From Sipunculus nudus (Eukaryota > Annelida > Sipuncula > Golfingiida > Sipunculidae): a stretch of DNA of 64,000 nt. The translations under genes and the position numbers were made by a program. Below, one piece after another: positions 60,854 to 64,000 of the stretch. The notes under the pieces were generated by a model. That model ran no database searches. It worked only from the letters and a program-made list of their open reading frames with translations, and had not been told where the DNA came from. The stretch's first letter is position 1. Each line of letters opens with the position of its first letter. Location of the stretch: positions 9,290,839-9,354,838 of the forward strand of contig CM049316.1 of the NCBI GenBank assembly GCA_026874595.1. Direction: 5' to 3'.

Positions 60854-61040
60854 TGAAAAAAAAAATAAAACATATCATTATTTGATCATGTAAGTGTGCA
60901 CTGAAGCATGTCAGAGAAAAAAGTCACGGGAGCTCAGGTGTCTGATTTAAGTCTAAATAAACTGTATAGTATTTTGATGGTGAATGAGTTAGGTCACAGA
61001 CGGAACGTAACTGGAGCGAAAAAAATACCTATAAATAAAG

Positions 61041-61771
61041 ATCTCTGAAAGGTGTTTCTTAAGGTATAAAGATGGAAACAACAAAGGGTAATTGTTACTT
61101 CACTCTGTAAGTGCGAATTGGAGCAGAGCTTAGAATGGGCCTTATTGCACACCATTTTGAATAGCGTTGGGTACAAATGGAATGCAACTGGAGCGAAAAA
61201 TAATCAACAAGGTCTGATAAAGGGATAATGCTCAAAATATTATAAAGGAATGAATATGCCTCTGGCAAGAAACCCCCCCCCCCCCCAAAAAAAAAATAAA
61301 TAATAAATAAATAAATAAATAGATAAAATAAATAAATAAAATCTGATGTCACGCTTCAGTAACATATGATCATCTGTCCAGCTGCTTACATATGCTTGCC
61401 ATAATATCTGTGAATGGAGTATTCTCCCCGTGTACAAAAGAATCGCCCTGTGTCACAATGGTATATAATCCTTTGAAAAATATATAATGGTGATTCAGGT
61501 TACCTCCTATAGACCAACACTCTTGGCTGGAGCCGACCGTGTGAAATCTGACCGCTTCTCGACTGAGATTCGATCTCACGATCGATCTGAGCACACTGCT
61601 CAGACCCAAGACCGCAGAAACCGGTAGCTCTTGATGATTAACGTATCATTTGACCTAATATAAATAACACACATATTTCAAGTCACGGTATGTAAATGAA
61701 TCTGAACTTGTGATGTAGATTTTGAATGAAGCAGGTATAATGGTACCAATTGGTCAACTGGGATGCATCAT
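61041..61771. other. repeat-bearing intergenic DNA
   Basis: It has a diverged second copy of gga(a/g)c(g)taactggagcgaaaa (about 61170-61202), a C-run with aataaataaat repeats (61269-61340), and a gagattcgatctcac stretch (61565-61579) that might be a SINE B-box. No gene. Confidence 0.4.
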
Positions 61772-61776
61772 AACTC

Positions 61777-61869
<93 letters not shown>
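61772..61869. repeat. compound (AT)n(AG)n microsatellite
   Basis: An (AT)n tract to about 61830 passes directly into (AG)n to 61869. A shorter (AT)n follows at 61899-61916. Confidence 0.95.
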
Positions 61870-61874
<5 letters not shown>

Positions 61875-61916
61875 AGGTTTTCTGCAATCAACAACTACTA
61901 TATATATATATATATA

Positions 61917-63181
61917 CTGAGTTTACTTTTAACTTGTCTACTTAGTCGGATAGCAATAATTTTTTAATGCAAAATAAGAAAGTATATCGAGAGCATTTTC
62001 AGACAAAATTTCAAACAAAATGCTTTGTGTTAATTTTTATTTATAATCAAAGCGGTTAACTTATCTGTACTATTGCTTGGAGGATAATGTAATGACTGTG
62101 TTATTTGGCCCATTCATTTTAGCCTTTAGTCAACTCACCATGCACCAAAAACCCTCCGCGAGGAAAGTGACTGTAGTTTGGTGGACACTGATACAAAAGC
62201 TTCACCTTTTAAAGATGGTAGCCCTTTGACACTTTACTGCTCTCGGATCGTCTTCGTCTGTCTCACAGAGGAGTCATACGTGTATTCAGGAACCTTAATC
62301 TTGGAGACCGTGTGCCATACAACAGGAATTTAAAAATACCAAATCATGCGGAGGCAACGGCAGTGACACACACAGGACAAACACGTGATGCCAACAAGAT
62401 GTCGTGGTCAGTCCAAGCCCCATCGACGACGCAAGTTCACTTTAAGAACGGAAACCGCAGAATAGTCGAGGAAATCCTAGCATACAATTTCATCGAAAGC
62501 CGGTAACGGTAAAAGATCTGAGCCAAAACGCGGGAACTGGGTAATGTGACCAAAGGGTGTGATCTTAATTTCCCTAAGGTTTGTTTCGATTGTAGCAAAG
62601 AAGGGTACACAGCAAAACAGGCACACAGCCACAATACCAGGCAAAATCTTACGTCCCATAAATGGCCGCATGTTCAGGAGAACACAAATATAGCTCAGTC
62701 AATCAGTTAATGAGGCAAATTATACCGAAATTTTAAAATACCGAAAAAAAACTTCCTTTTATTTTGCTCAGTTGCAACATACTCATATGTATATATATAA
62801 TCTTTAAAGAGAATTATTTTCCCTCGTAATACCCTTTGCTCTGTGTGTAAGACCTTTTTGCTGAGGCCCTTTACATTGCTACATATGGGCCTTGTTTAGC
62901 TTATATATAGCTGAATGAATACAATTTGTCATTTTTTATTTATTATTATTATTTTAACTAGAATGATTTTATTATCACGAATTATAAATGACTACTGTAT
63001 ACGTTTTTAGCTTAAACGTATGCTTAATGCTTAAACCCATATGATAGTTGTGCTTGTTTTTAATGTGCTTCTTTATATTTAACTGCTTTTAGTGTGCATG
63101 ATACTTAACTTTGTCTTATTATTATACTGGGCCACTTCAGCATTGATGTCTCAAATGCTCGTGGTCCTAGCAGTATCAAAA
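61917..63181. other. intergenic DNA, no gene recognised
   Basis: The stretch 62130-62660 is less AT-rich but its open frames are short and unrecognised. Confidence 0.4.
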
Positions 63182-63487
63182 GCGGATCCAGTGTGTGTGT
63201 GTCAGGGGGGGGGGGGGGGTGTCCAGGGGGTCTGAAGCCCACCTTTTTCAGCCGCCGCAACCTTATTTTATAATGGGTTCATACCAAGATTTGCCTCCTA
63301 GAACGCCCCCTCCCGATTCCGGACATGGGGAACTTTTTCAGGTTTTATCAGAATCAGAATCGGGGGGGGGGGGGGGGTGACAGGGGGCCATGAGACCCCC
63401 CCGCCTTCAGCGCCGCAACCATTTTTTTAAAGGTCTCAGACAAAGTTTGCAGCCTGAACCCCTCTTTTTCCTAAATCCTGGATCCGC
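63182..63487. mobile_element. ~300-bp MITE-like repeat with GCGGATCCAG ends
   Basis: GCGGATCCAG at 63182-63191 and its exact reverse complement CTGGATCCGC at 63478-63487. The interior has two G-runs, each followed by a segment with cagc-gccgcaacc, so it contains a rough internal duplication. Confidence 0.55.
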
Positions 63488-64000
63488 CCCTGAGAATTAA
63501 TTATACATGCAATCTACTTCAGCTGTCCTAATTCAGCTGACAAGATAACCTACACGTGTAACATCATCATCGGAAACATCTATTGATTAATTATTAACAT
63601 CAGTCCCGGAGTATTCATGAGTATATCACTTAACACATTAAGTATCCTGAACGAAAGCAATACCACTCGCCCGTCGATACTATGTAATACTAGTATTTGA
63701 CGTTAATTATTTTATCGAAGAGTTGATAGCTAAAAAGATAAATATTGTACATGCAATCAATAAGGTTACATGAGATTTTTGGAAACGCATGTTCCTCAAA
63801 ATGTATCAAATAACCACGCACCCCTGAAAAGTAGGAGATGAGTTATCAAAGATGAAATTCATAATGCTATGAAATATCAACTTATATATATAAGACCTAT
63901 AGACACAAACAATGGACACGCATTTCTTATTTTACTGTTTACAGAACCCTTAGAAATTATATGAACAAACAGCTAAAAGAGCATAAAAGAAAGTTTAGTA
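63488..64000. other. intergenic DNA, nothing recognised
   Basis: AT-rich to the end of the window, with no supported feature. Confidence 0.4.

Larger units (their letters stand above)
45424..61040. repeat. segmental duplication, copy B, enlarged by insertions
   Basis: Matches 36803-44400 in the same order and orientation. It is longer because of three extra blocks absent from copy A: 46074-46474, a LINE at 47597-53421, and about 58541-60682. It carries the damaged Ebony-like gene. Confidence 0.85.

Overview
The window looks like animal nuclear DNA, most likely from a bivalve or other mollusc (an inference from gene content and repeats, not proven). It is AT-rich and intron-bearing, with long (AT)n, (AG)n and (ATA)n tracts, short non-autonomous transposons, a tRNA-derived SINE and LINE retrotransposons. 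Nothing looks bacterial or viral.

Layout. 1-4.6 kb: SINE, a piggyBac-like MITE with perfect ends and a minisatellite. 4.6-8.4 kb (+): a two-coding-exon gene for a secreted/membrane leucine-rich-repeat (LRR) protein. 8.4-34.4 kb: no clear host gene; several hairpin-ended dispersed repeats, a 5'-truncated LINE with a 12-bp target-site duplication (24.9-26.7 kb), a large inverted repeat (27.1-29.0 kb), a CGCGAA-rich MITE and a ~150-bp minisatellite. 34.4-36.4 kb (+): a second LRR membrane protein, paralogous to the first, with the same intron position and phase. 36.8-61 kb: a direct segmental duplication. Each copy carries one minus-strand gene for an Ebony-like enzyme (adenylation domain, carrier domain, C-terminal GNAT-like amine-selecting domain). 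Splice-site reading gives four coding exons and 865 residues for copy A (43829-39267). Copy B (58317-53835) keeps all splice sites but has a stop codon in the carrier motif and two 1-nt deletions, so it looks like a young pseudogene. A ~5.8-kb L1/Tx1-like LINE (47.6-53.4 kb) inserted in copy B after the duplication; copy A keeps the empty site. 61-64 kb: repeats only.

Function. The LRR pair has the architecture of cell-surface recognition receptors (signal peptide, LRRNT, LRRs, LRRCT, one membrane span, short tail with a shared Tyr-Ser-x-Val motif). The Ebony-like enzyme would be cytosolic and join an activated amino acid, beta-alanine in insect Ebony, to a biogenic amine. No functional link between the two gene types can be read from the sequence. 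Exon boundaries come from splice-site and family logic and have no transcript support here.
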